Under the pieces are notes generated by a model. It was not told the origin of the DNA. It ran no database searches and was given only the letters and a program-made list of their open reading frames with translations. Shown one piece after another: positions 32,860 through 45,223 of a stretch of 64,000 nucleotides of DNA. Source of the DNA: Chaetoderma sp. LZ-2023a (lineage: Eukaryota; Mollusca; Caudofoveata; Chaetodermatida; Chaetodermatidae); NCBI GenBank assembly GCA_034401795.1, contig CM067367.1, positions 34,696,880 through 34,760,879 on the forward strand, given 5' to 3'. The position numbers and the translations under genes were made by a program. The first letter of the stretch is position 1. The number at the start of each line of letters is the position of its first letter.

Positions 32860-32916
32860 GATTCGCTTTCGACAAGTGTGATGTTACCAGGAGCAGCAAT
32901 TAAGCGGAGATTAAAG

Positions 32917-35900
32917 TTATCTCGTACTGCGCCACTTTATAACAGCTTCAATGCGACTCACAAAGTCTGCATAAGCAGACCAGCCAAATGCACCAATCCT
33001 AACACGTTTACTATCTGAGCTGAATTCAGGAGCATGACTGCACTTGCGCAGATTATAGGAGTGTGATGGAAGTGTTTCCATTGGCTCGATGGCAGGCTCG
33101 AGTACATCCTCCGAGGTGTCCATCAGTACATCGTCACGAGGAGTTTCTGACACATCCATCGGTGACTCATACTTCGGATCGTTGCTGGTACCAGGTCGAT
33201 CGACCGCCATGTCAGCCACCCTACCCATCTTACACACCTTTGGTGCTTCCGTAGCAGCCGGTCGCTTCCTACGAGCTACCATGCGGGGCGTTGAATCGGA
33301 GTCATGTACCGGCAAAGGTATGGACTCAGGTAATGGTACCACTCGCGGATGATGGCTTGCATTCGTACCTTTGGCAGGGTTATGAACAGGGCGTGGTCTC
33401 ACCTTGTCCCAGCACATCTCTGAGTCGACTACGCATAACTTGGAAATGTTAAGTACACGCACCTTCCCAGACCTTTGATGGCGGACATGAGCCACCAGTC
33501 CATTGATCTTAAAGATCTCGTACTCAGGGTCACTGCGAGAGGTCAATTTCATCCTCTCCTCAGCTTTTACGACCACTGAATCACCAACTTTAAATTCACC
33601 AGCGTTTGCACGCTTATCAATCTGCTCACGGTGCATTTCTCGAGACTTATCCCTTTGTCCTCGAGCACGCAGCAAGGCATTGTTAAGACATGTCAGTCTC
33701 TCGCCCAGATCATGCGATGCATCGAGTGGAATCGCAAGCGGAAGCCTAGCACGTCGACCATATGTCAGATAGAACGGCGTATATCCGGTCGTGGAGTGAC
33801 GAGTGTTGCGGTACACTGTTAATGCTGCGCCCAACTCATCCTCCCAGGCACGAGATTCGTTGTTTACGCCCTTCTGGATTAACTCCTTAAGACTGCGATT
33901 GAAACGTTCGGTCCGTCCATTCGTCTGTGGGTGATACGGACTCGACCATCTATGATCGATTCCATGTTCATAAAATCGTTGCTCTAAAGAATTTGAACAG
34001 AACTCTTTGCCCTGATCAGTAATCAGAATCTCAGGGACACCATGACAAGCGACATACTCATTGAAGAACTTATCTTCAACATTCTGAGATGTCTTGGCTA
34101 CAATTGGGTATGCTTCCGCCCATGTGGAACAATGGTCGATAATTGTCATGATATAATTATTACCTTTACTCGACTCCAAAAGTGGACCAATCAAATCCAT
34201 CCCAATTATCTGACCGGGATAATTGGCCATGGGCATCTCACTATACTTAGATCGAGTAGTGACAGGTCGGTTAACCTGACACGTCGTGCACATCTCTAGC
34301 GTACGTATCACATTCTTCCTCAAGGATTGCCACACAAAAGAATCTCTTATCATACCGATAGTCTTTTTCAGACGTTGATGACCGGCTCGTTCATGAGCTT
34401 TCTGGAGCACTTTCTCATGGAACATGGTAGGTAGTAAGATTCTGGGGTACTCAGCGTCCAACGCTGAAGGGGGAATTAAAGAATACAATATGCTATTATT
34501 TACCATGTACTCCTCCGGTGTGTTCTTGAACAACTCCGAGAATTCCTTGGTCTGTTCGGCACACAGTTCAGCATAAGGGATGTCATATGCTTCCAAAGGA
34601 ACGTGAGGTAAGACACCTTCGTCTAACTCTGGTATGACGTAGTCACCAGTGTCTAACGTGGCGACTTCTATTGGACGTCGTAATCTAGACAACATACCTG
34701 CTCGAATATTCTTCGAGCCTTGGATGTATTCTATCTTACATCCATATTCAGCAATCAGTATTGCCCAGCGCTGCACCTTCGTGTTCTTAACTTCTCCCAC
34801 AAACAAACTCTTCAGGGGTTTGTGGTCAGTATACATGGTAAACTGCGCGCCAAATAGATACGGTCTAAGCTTCTTTAATGCATAAATCACAGCATAAGCT
34901 CCCTTCTCTATTATGGGCCAATTCAACTGACTGTCTTTAAGAGTAGAACTAACATACTGTATGACATGCTCTATACCCTTATCATCAACCTGTACTAGTA
35001 TCGCACCTATTGCATAACTAGATGCATCAGTATATAACTTATATGGGGCATTTAAATTCGGATAAGTGAGTACGGTCTCACTACACAGCAAGTTCTTTAA
35101 TTTCTCAAACGCTTGCTGTTCGTGTTTACCCCATTCAAACCTCTTATATTTCTTAGTTAATTCCATCAGAGGCTTAGCAATTTTGGCATAGTCTTTTACA
35201 CAAGATCGGTAATAACCTGTAGCTCCGAGAAAACTACGAACTTCACCCACATCACGGGGTGGTGACATTTCTTGTATGACTTTGACCTTTTGACTCTCAG
35301 GAGCTACACCTTGCACAGAAATGTGATACCCTAACAAGTCAACAGACTTACTGGCAAAGTCACATTTCTTTTTCTTCAATTGTAAATTATACTCTTGAAT
35401 CTTACGCATGACCAGGTGTAAGTGATGTGCATGTGCCTCCGGATTTCGTGAATATATGCCTATATCATCGACGAAAACATGCACATATTTTCCTACGAAT
35501 TCACGGAAAATATCATTCATTGCCCTCTGAAATATGGCACCTGAGTTGCAAAAACCAAACGGCATCCGAATCCATTCAAAAAGACCTTCACTGCAAACGA
35601 ACGCTGTTTTCTCAATGTCTTAGCTAGCCATGGGTATCTGCCAATAGCCGGATTTCAAGTCCATCGTAGAAAATATCGTTGGGCCTCTCATTGAATCAAA
35701 AATATCAGATATGTTCGGTAACGGATAACTATCCTTACGGCACACTGAGTTCAATTTTCTAAAGTCAATGCAAAATCTAGTGTCACCATCCTTCTTCGGG
35801 ACTAAGGTGATAGGTGACGCCCAAGGTGATGACAACGGTCTTATGACGCTCGCTGCTAGCATTTCTTTGACTTGGTTCTTAACCAAGTACTGCTTAGCTA

Positions 35901-36460
35901 ACGGTAAACGATAGGCTTTCTTCCTGATAGGAGGATGATCTCCTGTCGGAATTGTACATTTCACCTGGGGTACATGTCCTAAAGTGTTTGGACGAGCCGT
36001 ATCGAAATTATTGGCAAAGTCGCTCAGTACTTTGTCAATAACTGCATATCCGGTCGTTTCTTTGCAACTGGCATATATGTAGTCATTCTGACTTCTAAAC
36101 GGAATTCTAAAGGGATATACTTGACCAAACCATACCACTTCTTTGGTCTTGTAATCAATCCTTGCATTTCCCATATACAAGGCGTCGGCACCGATCAAAC
36201 ATTCATGACGCATGCTACCCACAATCATACTTGGAATAGGCCGGGCATTCTTGAATTTAATTTGGGTCTCCCCCAAAACATTTATCGGCGAACCATTAAC
36301 GGCTAATAAAGTCTTAGCCTTTTTTAATGGCCGAGAATTTAGAATGCTCCGCCATATATCTTTTCTAACAAGGGAAGTACTAGCACCAGTATCCACTAAG
36401 ACATCAATATACTGACCCTGTTTCCTCGACTGCTTGGATCTCTTTCGAGCCGGATAAGGA
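32917..36460 (-). pseudogene. Gypsy pol: protease, reverse transcriptase, RNase H, integrase
   Basis: The protease has DTGAS at 36396 and IGADAL. The reverse transcriptase includes PWASPITLVPKKDG, STMDLKSGYWQIP, MPFGFCNSGAIFQ and VFVDD in the catalytic place. RNase H has YTDASSYAIGAIL and YTDHKPLKSLF. The integrase has a zinc-binding block (HERAGHQRLKKT and CTTCQ) and the catalytic D, D and E in GMDLIGPL, ITDQGKEF and NGRTERFNRSL. A single in-frame stop at about 35620, inside the reverse transcriptase, separates two otherwise open blocks of the same frame (36396-35620 and 35565-32917). The gag frame is offset from pol, as is common in Gypsy elements. Confidence 0.9.
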
Positions 36461-36472
36461 ATCTCTCAGTCA

Positions 36473-38097
36473 TCACAGATTCCCTCCGCACTCGTTTAAT
36501 GGACTCCATCGTCCACTGACAGCTTCAGCATAAGATTGTCGCCGATTTCCGTCAGACAGTGCTCCTCCGTCACCGTATGAATAACGGCCATACCTGTCTG
36601 TATGCGAATCTGTTAACACAAATCCGTCTCTGTCTTCGTATTCGTCACTGTTCTGATTCCTATTTGTGAGATCACGCCTAGTATTTCTGGAACATGCCTG
36701 TGGAGTGGGCTCGTGTCCTGAATATGATTCACAATCACTATAGTATCGATGATCTACCTGATTGACCTGCATGGGCTTCTCGTCACGGTCTGCTTGACGG
36801 GGACACTTCGGTGCACGTCGTTGTGGTGCAGGTTTCTGGTTGAGCAGGCAATCATTTTGGAAATGACCAGTCCTGTTGCAACGGAAGCAGGTTATTGGAC
36901 GCTTTAGTGGAGACGGTTTTGTTGGTGTCATAAAACAATCCTGTGCTAAATGTCCCAACTTGCCACAGTTAAAACACGTCATCAGTGGACATTGCGGACA
37001 TGGTTGGCATGATCTTGGCGCCACATTATTCGGTGGTGGCTGTATTGGCTGGGTGCAATTGCTTTTGTAGTGGCCTTGACGACCACAATTAAAACAAGTG
37101 GTGCTACGCTTCTTGGGTGCTGCCTTGGGTGCCGCTTTTGCCTTTCATTGACGTGGTTGTGGTTGCACTTGTTGTCGCGGTGGTGCTTGTTGCGGTGGTC
37201 GAAAGACTGGACCACTCTGCAAGTTTTCGATCACACCACAAAGCTTCTCAATAAGTTTGCTTTGTTGAGCAATCTGGCACTTCATCGAGTTAATTACCAC
37301 CCACACACCTCTCCCCTCCTCCTCGTTAATCAATCTACCTCCATTTCCTGATCTCTTCGGGGTGAGATGTTCTTCGCCTGTAACAGGTCATTACACCCTT
37401 CCTCGTCTTCTGTCAGCTCCTTAGCCGCTTGGAGGTCCTTGATCTTCCTTCTCACAATCCTTCGGCTCATGCCTTGGTCCTTCAGGGCACGGAGGTAAGC
37501 TGACAGCACCACGTGTTTGCTGTCTGGGTTCTCATCCAGGTAGGCTCGAGCAGATAACTTTTTATACCTCCTGTTAAAGGAGATCATTGTCTCGTTGTTT
37601 CGCTGCTATGCTGACTCGAGGTCATACTTCACACGCTCAGTCTCATTGGCCGAGACAAAATTTAACGTGATGTATTCTTTTAGCTCCTCATACGTAACCT
37701 CGTTACGTACCTTTCCCAGTTCATACTGGTCTACAGCCTTTGACAATTGACCTCTCGACGCCCTTGTCATGATATAAACTGATGTGGCATCAAGGTTTCC
37801 CTCGGTTGCTTCCCAGACACGCCGTGTTTCATCTAGAAACTGACGCACCGCCTCAGGGAGAAGGCCGTCACAAGGCTTGATCCGCTGTGTCAACTCACGA
37901 ACTTCCTGTCTGAAGACTCGGTTCTGCTCACGCCGATCCTCCTCCCATGTGATGGTGTGGGCCATGGAGGTGCCCAAGTATTGCATTGCTTCAACAGTTT
38001 CCTGCCGCAGCTCATGTGTATACGCCGTCAGGACTGGAGTCTCTCTCGGCTGCATCAGTGAGGGCAGACTCGGGTCGGGCTTACGTGGAGTGGCCAT
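36473..38097 (-). pseudogene. Gypsy gag with three CCHC knuckles, broken
   Basis: The N-terminal capsid-like part (38097-37609) ends at an in-frame TAG, and the same frame continues at 37587-37333. The frame then changes, and a TGA lies at 37145. Three zinc knuckles follow: CFNCGRQGHYKSNC (near 37110), CFNCGKLGHLAQDC and CFRCNRTGHFQNDC (36980-36850). The protein would bind and package element RNA. The stop at 36473 lies just before the pol frame. Confidence 0.85.
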
Positions 38098-38346
38098 GTT
38101 GGTCTACCGATATAACAGCAATACAATTGACAATATAGGCTACTGATAGTACAGTTGGATAATAACTCGTTTGAGTCACGGTTGCTCCTCACAATTAATG
38201 TCAGTAGTTATCTTAATAATAGTGTTCTCTTTATACTCACGATGTTGAATAACTCTTGGATGTTCAGATATCTTCACTAAGTCTATAAACTGACTCACAC
38301 GATCGCAAATATCATCCAAAACAGCGATGACGATGATGATGATGAC

Positions 38347-38382
<36 letters not shown>

Positions 38383-38540
38383 AATATGTATTCCTCCGCT
38401 ATCCGGACACACGTATATATCAGGATTGCACTGTAAGGTTTAGTTCTGTGTTTAATATATGGTAATGTCTTCATGGCCACGATGTCAGTAAATGTATACG
38501 ACAAGGTGTATCTATTATACATCTTAACTATATGTAATAT
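38098..38540. repeat. Region 5' of gag with GAT microsatellite
   Basis: It holds a GAT/GAC array at about 38326-38384. This is where the 5' LTR would be expected, but no repeat of it was recognised elsewhere. Confidence 0.5.
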
Positions 38541-38579
38541 ATGTCTGCTCTCGATTGTCAGGTTGATGTGTTTATGCAT

Positions 38580-39050
38580 TTACGTGTTGTTTTCAACAAA
38601 TGTAGAGTTCTGGAAATAAAAAGCAAGCAAAATGTTGAAAACAGATCCTATCACCTACGTGGAGAGGACGGTCTCCCAATACCACTTGCATCTGTTGAGT
38701 TTGATAAAGATCTAGGCATATTTATAGACAAACAACTTAACTTTCGGAAATGTATACAGAAACAGGTAAATAAAGACAACGACGAACTTACGCATACCTA
38801 AATAGTGACAACTTCACCCTGCTGTACAAAGCACTAATAGTACATGCTCATATTGAATACGCTACCAGTGTCTGGTGCCTATGCAAAGAAAAAGATATCA
38901 ATACTATCAAAAATACTCAAATGAGGGAAACTAGACAGCTTCCATCATTGAAGGGACTGCGCTACCCTGACAGGCTAAGAAAGACTAAATCTCCCAATTC
39001 TAAAATATAGATGACACGGGGGAGGTATGATTGAAATATATAAAATCCGA
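38580..39050 (+). pseudogene. CR1-like LINE reverse transcriptase, first part
   Basis: The plus-strand translation gives KCRVLEIKSKQN, then VEFDKDLGIFIDKQLNF, LLYKALIVHAHIEYATSVW, LKGLRYPDRLRK and, near the end, GMIEIYKI. This is the conserved tail of CR1-type LINE polymerases. The next expected blocks are missing here and resume at 42476, so the element is split. Confidence 0.75.
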
Positions 39051-39483
39051 CTTGTGAACTTCCGACTTTCAGTTATAATGGATGTGGTTTTTTTCATCAA
39101 CTAATTTTGGAATTTTAAATCCCCTACAATCCATCAAGAAATTACGAAATTTTAACTGCATAATACAAAATCATTAAACTTAGACTGCCAACTATGAGAT
39201 TACAAATTTTAAAACACAAACATTTTTAGAATCGAGAAACATACACTTTTCTCCTTGACAACGGGTTTGTTTAGTAAATATGGCGGCCAATTTAAATCAT
39301 CGTCATCACCATCATCACAGTTTATAGTATTGACTCAGTATCATCAGCCAACGTTTCTGGGACCAAATACAAAAGGTGCAGCCTCTCTGATGACTGCCAG
39401 ACGTGAGTTATAATTATATATCATATTTCTGGACCATAGAAAGGAATAATTGAAAATAAAATTGCAGTGCCTTGATTCGTAAT

Positions 39484-40666
39484 GTAGGCGGCACACCGCA
39501 GCTAACATACAAATCAGAGTCCATAAGCGTAGGTGGCACACCGCAGCTAACGCTGTGATCTAATCACTGAAATCTTGATTTCAACAGATCTCATCTCAAG
39601 AGCAACCTGCACAGCGGCCATCATAGTTCTGTCATGACTACTAAATATGCTATTATAATCTGTCAAGACAAATGTCAGCCTGTGTCCTCATATTTCCTAG
39701 CTAGAGAGGAAAGGGCTTGCACAGATTCATAATCAATAGTAGGTTCATCAGCAGGGACACAATAATTATTGTAAATAGCATTGAAGGAGGCACGTTTGAA
39801 GATCTCTTTCAAAGGCTTCGAGAAGAATCGGATTATGTAAAGCAAAACTAACCAGCACACAGGATAATCACAGTAGTGCTTGGGACTATTTGTAGCTTCA
39901 CAAACAAAAGACACATTAGCAGAGAACCGCAGGTTTGCTATGATTCAAATGAATATCATATTGATACGGTAAAGCAGATTCTAGGGAAATTTTGGATTTG
40001 CTCTAAGGAACAAGAACATCTAATCAGGTGATCATCACCACAATAATCTCTGCATCTCTTGAGCATGCAACTGCATATACTATATCTAAAAGGTGCTTAA
40101 GACATAGCTTTATAACAGCAGGGGAGCAAGTGCTACAACAGAGTGCTCTGGAAACGGATGTAGCCATAATTAATTAATATATTCTGAATAAATCTAGGCT
40201 AGAGGGCACTTTCACAGTAAACATACACAAGAACATCACAAAGAACAGCATCAAACAATACGGCACTGGCAACAAGAAGCGACGATGGTACAAGAAGCCG
40301 GTGGAGAAACTTGATTACTCCCAACTTTACGACGGGCCCACCTGTACAGAAATTTGAACAACACTCTCTTAGGGAAAATTGCAAAGGCTTGCCAATTTGT
40401 ATTAGTAAGAAACACAGTAGACGAGAGTACTCAAAGTGACATGGAAGACGATTCGTGGAACTTTAAGAGAAGGAGACACTGAGGCGAAGGCTGGTGAGTA
40501 TTTTTTTAGGATTAGCGCACAATTCTCTATTGAAATTAACAACGCTAATTTTGTACATAATGAGGATACTTACTGCATGTAATATAGGCGTGGGCAGCAC
40601 ATCGCATCTAACTCCTGTACCAAGTTCATGCTTCTTCTTACAGTAGGCGGCACACCACAGCTAACG
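39484..40666 (+). repeat. Four dispersed copies of GGCGGCACACCGCAGCTAAC
   Basis: Copies lie at 39487-39506, about 39530-39551, about 40586-40612 (diverged) and about 40645-40665. Each follows GTA or ATA. GCGG and CCGC can pair around CACA, giving a small stem-loop. All have the same orientation. Confidence 0.6.
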
Positions 40667-40676
40667 ATAAGGATAA

Positions 40677-41543
40677 GTGTGTACAAGTAATATAGGGATA
40701 TATAGGAACTGTCAGTGTCGTATAAGACAAGGTGCCACCATAAAAGATATACCCACCACATACCTACATACAACCCCATCTGCACATTGGTTTAAGGTTA
40801 ACAAATTATCGCTCAATGTTGCAAAAACAAATTACATATTATTCACAAATAAAAAAATGAAAAGTACTGATCTCCCTAAAATTTATGTAGATAATCAAGA
40901 AATGTGTGAGGCACAATTTGTAAAATTCTTAGGTGTCTATTTGGATAAGAAACTGACATGGGAGAAACATATACAAATTATAACGTCAAAGGTTGCAAAG
41001 AACATTGGTATTATGCACCGACTAAAAAACTCCTTACCAAAGCACCTTATAAAAATGCTATATAGCACGTTAATATTAACACAAATCACATACTGCAACA
41101 CTATTTGGACTAACACTTACTCATCAAAACAAAACAAAATTAAAGACACTTCAGAAAAATACTATAAAGATATTTTCACAACCAACAGCGGGTCAAAATG
41201 TTTTAAAACAGAAAAACTATTGAAGCTTGAAGATATAGGAAAGCTCCACCTACACTCCGTCCTCAGAGACTTCTATAACAACAATCTACCAACCCCATTA
41301 TTAAACATCTTCAAGAATAATGAAGACACACACTCACACAACACACGATCACGAAAAAACCCTGCATACAACCTTCTGCCACACAGAAGCCTCCAGACAA
41401 AAGCCATCAACACAAGCAATACACCTATGGAACAAAACAGAAACAGACATCCGCACACAGATTATCACCAAAAAAATCATGCGAAAAGAACCTCAAGACA
41501 ATTATTATAGACGCCAACTAACCATTTCACTGATGAGTCCTTG
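40677..41543 (+). pseudogene. LINE reverse transcriptase C-terminal region
   Basis: Recognisable blocks are WFKVNKLSLNVAKTNYILFT, FVKFLGVYLDKKLTWEKHI, KNIGIMHRLKNSLP, LYSTLILTQITYCNTIW, and later HNTRSRKNP and AIHLWNKTETDI. They are the thumb and C-terminal tail of Daphne/Rex1/Jockey-type non-LTR polymerases. The catalytic palm is not present upstream in the window. A frameshift near 41400-41430 moves the end (AIHLWN) to another frame. The first 30 or so residues of the frame are probably not part of the protein. Confidence 0.7.
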
Positions 41544-42004
41544 ACAAAATTCATTGCTTATGATACGCATCTAGTTCTGTTGGGTGTTTGAATTTGGTCT
41601 GACTGGAATCATATTGATGGCTGTGGATGTAAATGGAAGGATGTGTCTGTGTATTTTTATTGTAACCAAAGTTCATCCATTATTTATATATTTATATTTG
41701 TAATGTGCAATAGTTGGATCCTTCGAAACATGTAATTTAATGTTTGCATTGTTCACCTGTCTGTTTTCAGTCAGAGTAATTTCAAAATATTCAACAGTTT
41801 TCATAAATCGTTGCCTCTGGACTTGAGCGAGATATAGGATACTCATCAGGGAAAGGGTTAATCACCTATAGGAAGACCGCTTTATAGAACACATGAGGAT
41901 GGCTGTGGAAGTCTGATGGACTTACCAATCTCATTAATTTTAGGAAGATCACTACCACCATGGCTCATCATACATTATGGCTCATCATACACTATATTAG
42001 TATC

Positions 42005-42048
<44 letters not shown>

Positions 42049-42475
42049 ATCACATACTGGATTACTGTCTTTAAGCTTGATGAACGCCCCTCCCCACCCC
42101 ACCCCCACCTCCCCAACCCTCTCTCCATTACCACTAGCAACTTAAAACTGCAGATCTAGCACTGGACGTTAAAATTTTTCAAATAATGCATATGTACTGT
42201 GGGTGCAAGTGGAAAAAATCCACATCTTCTTATATTATTATAATTAACTACTAGAAACTTAATTATGTTTTTGTGTGCGTCACATGTAGTGTTGTAATGT
42301 TGTTATTTGTAATATGTACAGTAATTTAATGTTGTAATGTCGCTTTGTCTAATGTATGTTAGGGGTCCATTACCACATAGGCTTTGCCTTTGATGGACTA
42401 CCTGTCCTTTGTAATATAAATGTGAAATGCTACTATAAAATAAAAAAATATTTGAATTAAATTGAATTGAAACAC
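41544..42475. other. 3' region of the inserted LINE, AAT microsatellite, family A half
   Basis: It contains a right half of a family A hairpin (41765-41797, TCAGAGTAATTTCAAAATAT), an AAT array at 42006-42047, and a LINE-like 3' end at about 42360-42475. Confidence 0.5.
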
Positions 42476-42786
42476 ATATGCTCAGAAATTAACCTAGATA
42501 ACCTAAATAACATACATGGTTATTACGACACGCAACCAACAAAACATCTTTTCACATTAAGCAATTCAATGGCAAGAGGACACACGTACATATAAACTAA
42601 AGAAACGTCGCTTTTCACACGATTTCAGAAAACATTATTTTACCAATAGAATAATCGATTCCTGGAATTCATTATCTGATCACATTGTAACATCTGAAAA
42701 TGTAAACATGTTCAAGAACAGTTTGGACAAATACCAGACAAACCAAGAAATAAAATTTGACTATCAAAGCAGTCTAACTCTATAAC
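42476..42786 (+). pseudogene. CR1-like LINE reverse transcriptase, last part
   Basis: Blocks in order: LDNLNNIHGYYDTQPTKHLF, LSNSMARGHTY, then in a shifted frame RRFSHDFRKHYFTNRIIDSW, NSLSDHIVTSENVNMFKNSL and DKYQ. This completes the CR1-like tail begun at 38580. A TAA and a frame change follow RGHTY. Confidence 0.75.
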
Positions 42787-43117
42787 AGCCTAGCACAAAA
42801 CGGAACCTAGAGGTTTCTAACCTGCGTTCTGCAAATCAATCTTATCTTATGTTATATTATCTTATCTTAAAGACCAAGCACAACGGTAGCGAAAGTGGCT
42901 TTAATATACAAGATTGTGCAATAAATAATAAAATAAAATGTTTCATTTTAAAATATTACTCTGTTTTACGTTGTATTTTGAAATTCTGTACTGTCCTCGA
43001 AAAAAACGAAATAGAAACGCTCCATATCGTATGACGTCGTCTGAGGGACCTATCATTGTGGTGCGGCTCAACAGCGCAAATAAGCCCTTGTTGCGCGATC
43101 GCCGATTGTTGTCAAAC

Positions 43118-43318
43118 ATGCCTAACCGTTGTGTGGCTTATGGCTGCGGTAATACTGCAAACAAAGCAAATGGAAGTTCGTTGCATGTTTTCCCGACAAA
43201 TACAATTTATCGGTGACAATGGGTCAATTTCATACAAAGAAAGCGAGCCAATTTCCGTGAACCAAAAGATGGCAGTACAACAGCCATCGTCTGCTCTCGA
43301 CATAATTATGTATTGTGA
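43118..43318 (+). pseudogene. THAP zinc-finger segment, one in-frame stop
   Basis: From the ATG: MPNRCVAYGCGNTANKANGS, then SLHVFP, a TGA at 43214-43216, then in the same frame QWVNFIQRKRANF and CSRH. The spacing C-X4-C ... C-X2-H, with FP and the tryptophan between, is the THAP C2CH signature. THAP domains bind DNA and occur in P-element-like transposases and host regulators. The segment lies on the same strand, 2.4 kb upstream of the exon set at 45697-51611, and may be the 5' exon of that gene. The stop could be a real lesion or a sequence error. Confidence 0.65.
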
Positions 43319-43369
43319 CCTATTAGTTGGAGAACATCATAATTTAGTTTTGAGAATTTGAGAAAAATA

Positions 43370-43441
43370 TTGAATATTTTGAAATATATTTGACTGGTAG
43401 CTGTTGCAGCAACAGGTTTCAGTAAAACTATTTTCAAAACA
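43370..43441. repeat. Family A hairpin, short core
   Basis: TTGAATATTTTGAAATATAT on the left, the tip AGCTGTTGCAGCAACAGG, and TATTTTCAAAAC on the right. Confidence 0.7.
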
Positions 43442-43744
43442 GATTTCCTATGCAGTGGTCATACTTCCTGTCTTTTTTTCAGAGAACACTGATCTCTGTT
43501 AAGAAATAAAATACTACACTGATCATCAGTTTGAGTATATCTGATCAGAATGAAATTGGTTGCTGCCAGATAAAGTAGGCTTAACAACCGATAAGCCACA
43601 ATCCCCACAAACTTCCTTCTACACCCACACCCACAGACCCACACACTGCTTCACCACTAGCCCACACCACATCCAGAATTTTAAAAAGAGGCCCAAATGC
43701 CTGTAGCGCTCACCTGGACCATTAGCATTTGAACCATTTGCAAT

Positions 43745-44725
43745 TAAAGAGACATGATGGATAAGTTTCAGAAAATCTAAGATTTTCACGCAAAAAATTG
43801 ATCAATCAAAATTCAGAATAGAAGTTCTGGATTCTACCATGATAGAGTCGCTCTAGCCAAAGTTGGATGAAATATGTCAAGCTGTTATGAATTTTTCCCG
43901 AATAAAATCTAACATTTTCATCCAAAAATTGATCAATCAAAATTCTGAAGAGAAGTTCTAGAACCTACTACCATACAATCATCCATCTAGTAAAATTTGG
44001 TTGAAATTTGTCAAGCAGCTAAGGAGGAGTAGCAGTTTGACAATCTACGATTTTCACCCCAAAAATTAATCAATCAAAATTCTGATTATACCTTCTAGAG
44101 CCTGCCACCATACATCTAGTCAAATTTGGTTGAAATATGTCAAGCAGCTAAGGAGGAGTAGCAGTTTAACAATCTAAGATTTTCACCCAAAAAATTAATC
44201 GATCAAAATTCTGAATATACCTTCTGCAGCCTGCCACTATAGAATATATCTAGTCAAATTTGTTTGAAATATGTCAAGCGGCTTAAAATTGGGCCATTGA
44301 CTAAGGTAGCGTTTTAAATAATTTGTTAAATTTTCAAAAAATCTAAGAATATCACCCAAAAAACTGACCACTCAGCATTGTGAATAGAAGTTCTGGAGCA
44401 TACCTCCGTAGAGATGCACTGACTATTTCAGTTAAATTTTTCATAAAATCCAAAATTCCAACCCAAAAAGTTGACCAATAAAAATTCTGAGTAGAAACTG
44501 TGGTGCCTCATGGTAGGATCCTGTCTGTCAAATTTGATTGAAATCGACCAAGGCGGGCTAAGGAGATGTTTTTATAATAAAATCTAAGATTTTCGCCCAA
44601 AATATTGACAGATCAAAATTCTGAATACAGGCTCTGAAGCCTAGCACCATAGAATCCTACAGCCAAATTTGGTTGAAATCCACCAAGCGGCTATGGAGGA
44701 GATGCGTTTTGACAATTTCTGGCCT
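43745..44725. repeat. Tandem array of a ~130-bp repeat, about seven copies
   Basis: Each unit contains AATCTAAGATTTTCACCCAA, ATCAATCAAAATTCTGA, a CCTnCCACCATA-like stretch, CAAATTTGGTTGAAAT and CAAGCAGCTAAGGAGGAGTA. Unit starts are near 43777, 43911, 44043, 44172, 44340, 44447 and 44580. Unit length varies from about 105 to 170 bp. Related units recur at 46310-46960 and 51690-51850. Confidence 0.8.
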
Positions 44726-44772
44726 GTTCTGTAAATATTTCTTAAAATTTTAAATTTAAATATAGCCAATAA

Positions 44773-44893
44773 CCAAGGCAAACTTTGTCACAGATACCTT
44801 CTATGATTTATATATATATATATACAAATTATTGGCAATAATTTGTATATATATATAAATCATAGAAGGTATCTGTGACAAAGTTTGCCTTGG
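44773..44893. repeat. 121-bp near-perfect palindrome
   Basis: Both arms (about 58-62 bp) read CCAAGGCAAACTTTGTCACA inward, through ACCTTCTATGATTTATATAT to CAAATTATTG, around a single central G. The left TA run is about 4 bp longer. No other mismatch was seen. Confidence 0.9.
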
Positions 44894-45223
44894 TGCATGT
44901 GACCAGTAAAGGGTTAATCATCCAACCTGGCACATGTAATTAACCATTTATTGGTCATATGCACAAAGGGAGACAATTCTTTGTAACAAATAACATACAG
45001 GCAAACATTTCAAACAGGTTACCCCTGATTGTGAGATAACATTTATTTACATACATTTGTATATATATGCATTCTAGCCATCCTTGCATTCCAAAGTTGA
45101 GACGCCTTGCAAAGATCAGTAGTATTGTATGCAAAGGCAAATCTGCAGGACCGAATGTCAAAATACAGTGCTGAGCATTTAACAAAATGCTACAAAGTGC
45201 TTCTGCTTTAGAAAGCATGAAGC

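Larger units (their letters stand above)
31082..38097 (-). mobile_element. Ty3/Gypsy-type retrotransposon with env-like gene, decayed
   Basis: Minus-strand order: gag (38097-36473), protease-reverse transcriptase-RNase H-integrase (36460-32917), then an env-like gene (32859-31082). The order and integrase type are those of Ty3/Gypsy elements. Stops or frameshifts are present in all three genes, so it is an old copy. No LTR pair, primer site or polypurine tract could be identified by eye. Confidence 0.85.
39056..42475 (+). mobile_element. Second LINE (and other repeats) inserted in the CR1-like LINE
   Basis: The CR1-like element is continuous in order across this segment but separated by about 3.4 kb. 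The insert carries a reverse transcriptase C-terminal frame at 40677-41543. It ends with a 3' region (GGTCCATTACCACATAGGCT) and a short repeated tail, TTTGAATTAAATTGAATTGA, just before the CR1-like sequence resumes. The 5' part (39056-40676) shows no clear coding sequence and may contain other repeats. Confidence 0.55.

Noticed and set aside
33063-34885. Plus-strand frames within Gypsy pol
   Set aside because: Antisense shadows of the reverse transcriptase, RNase H and integrase gene.
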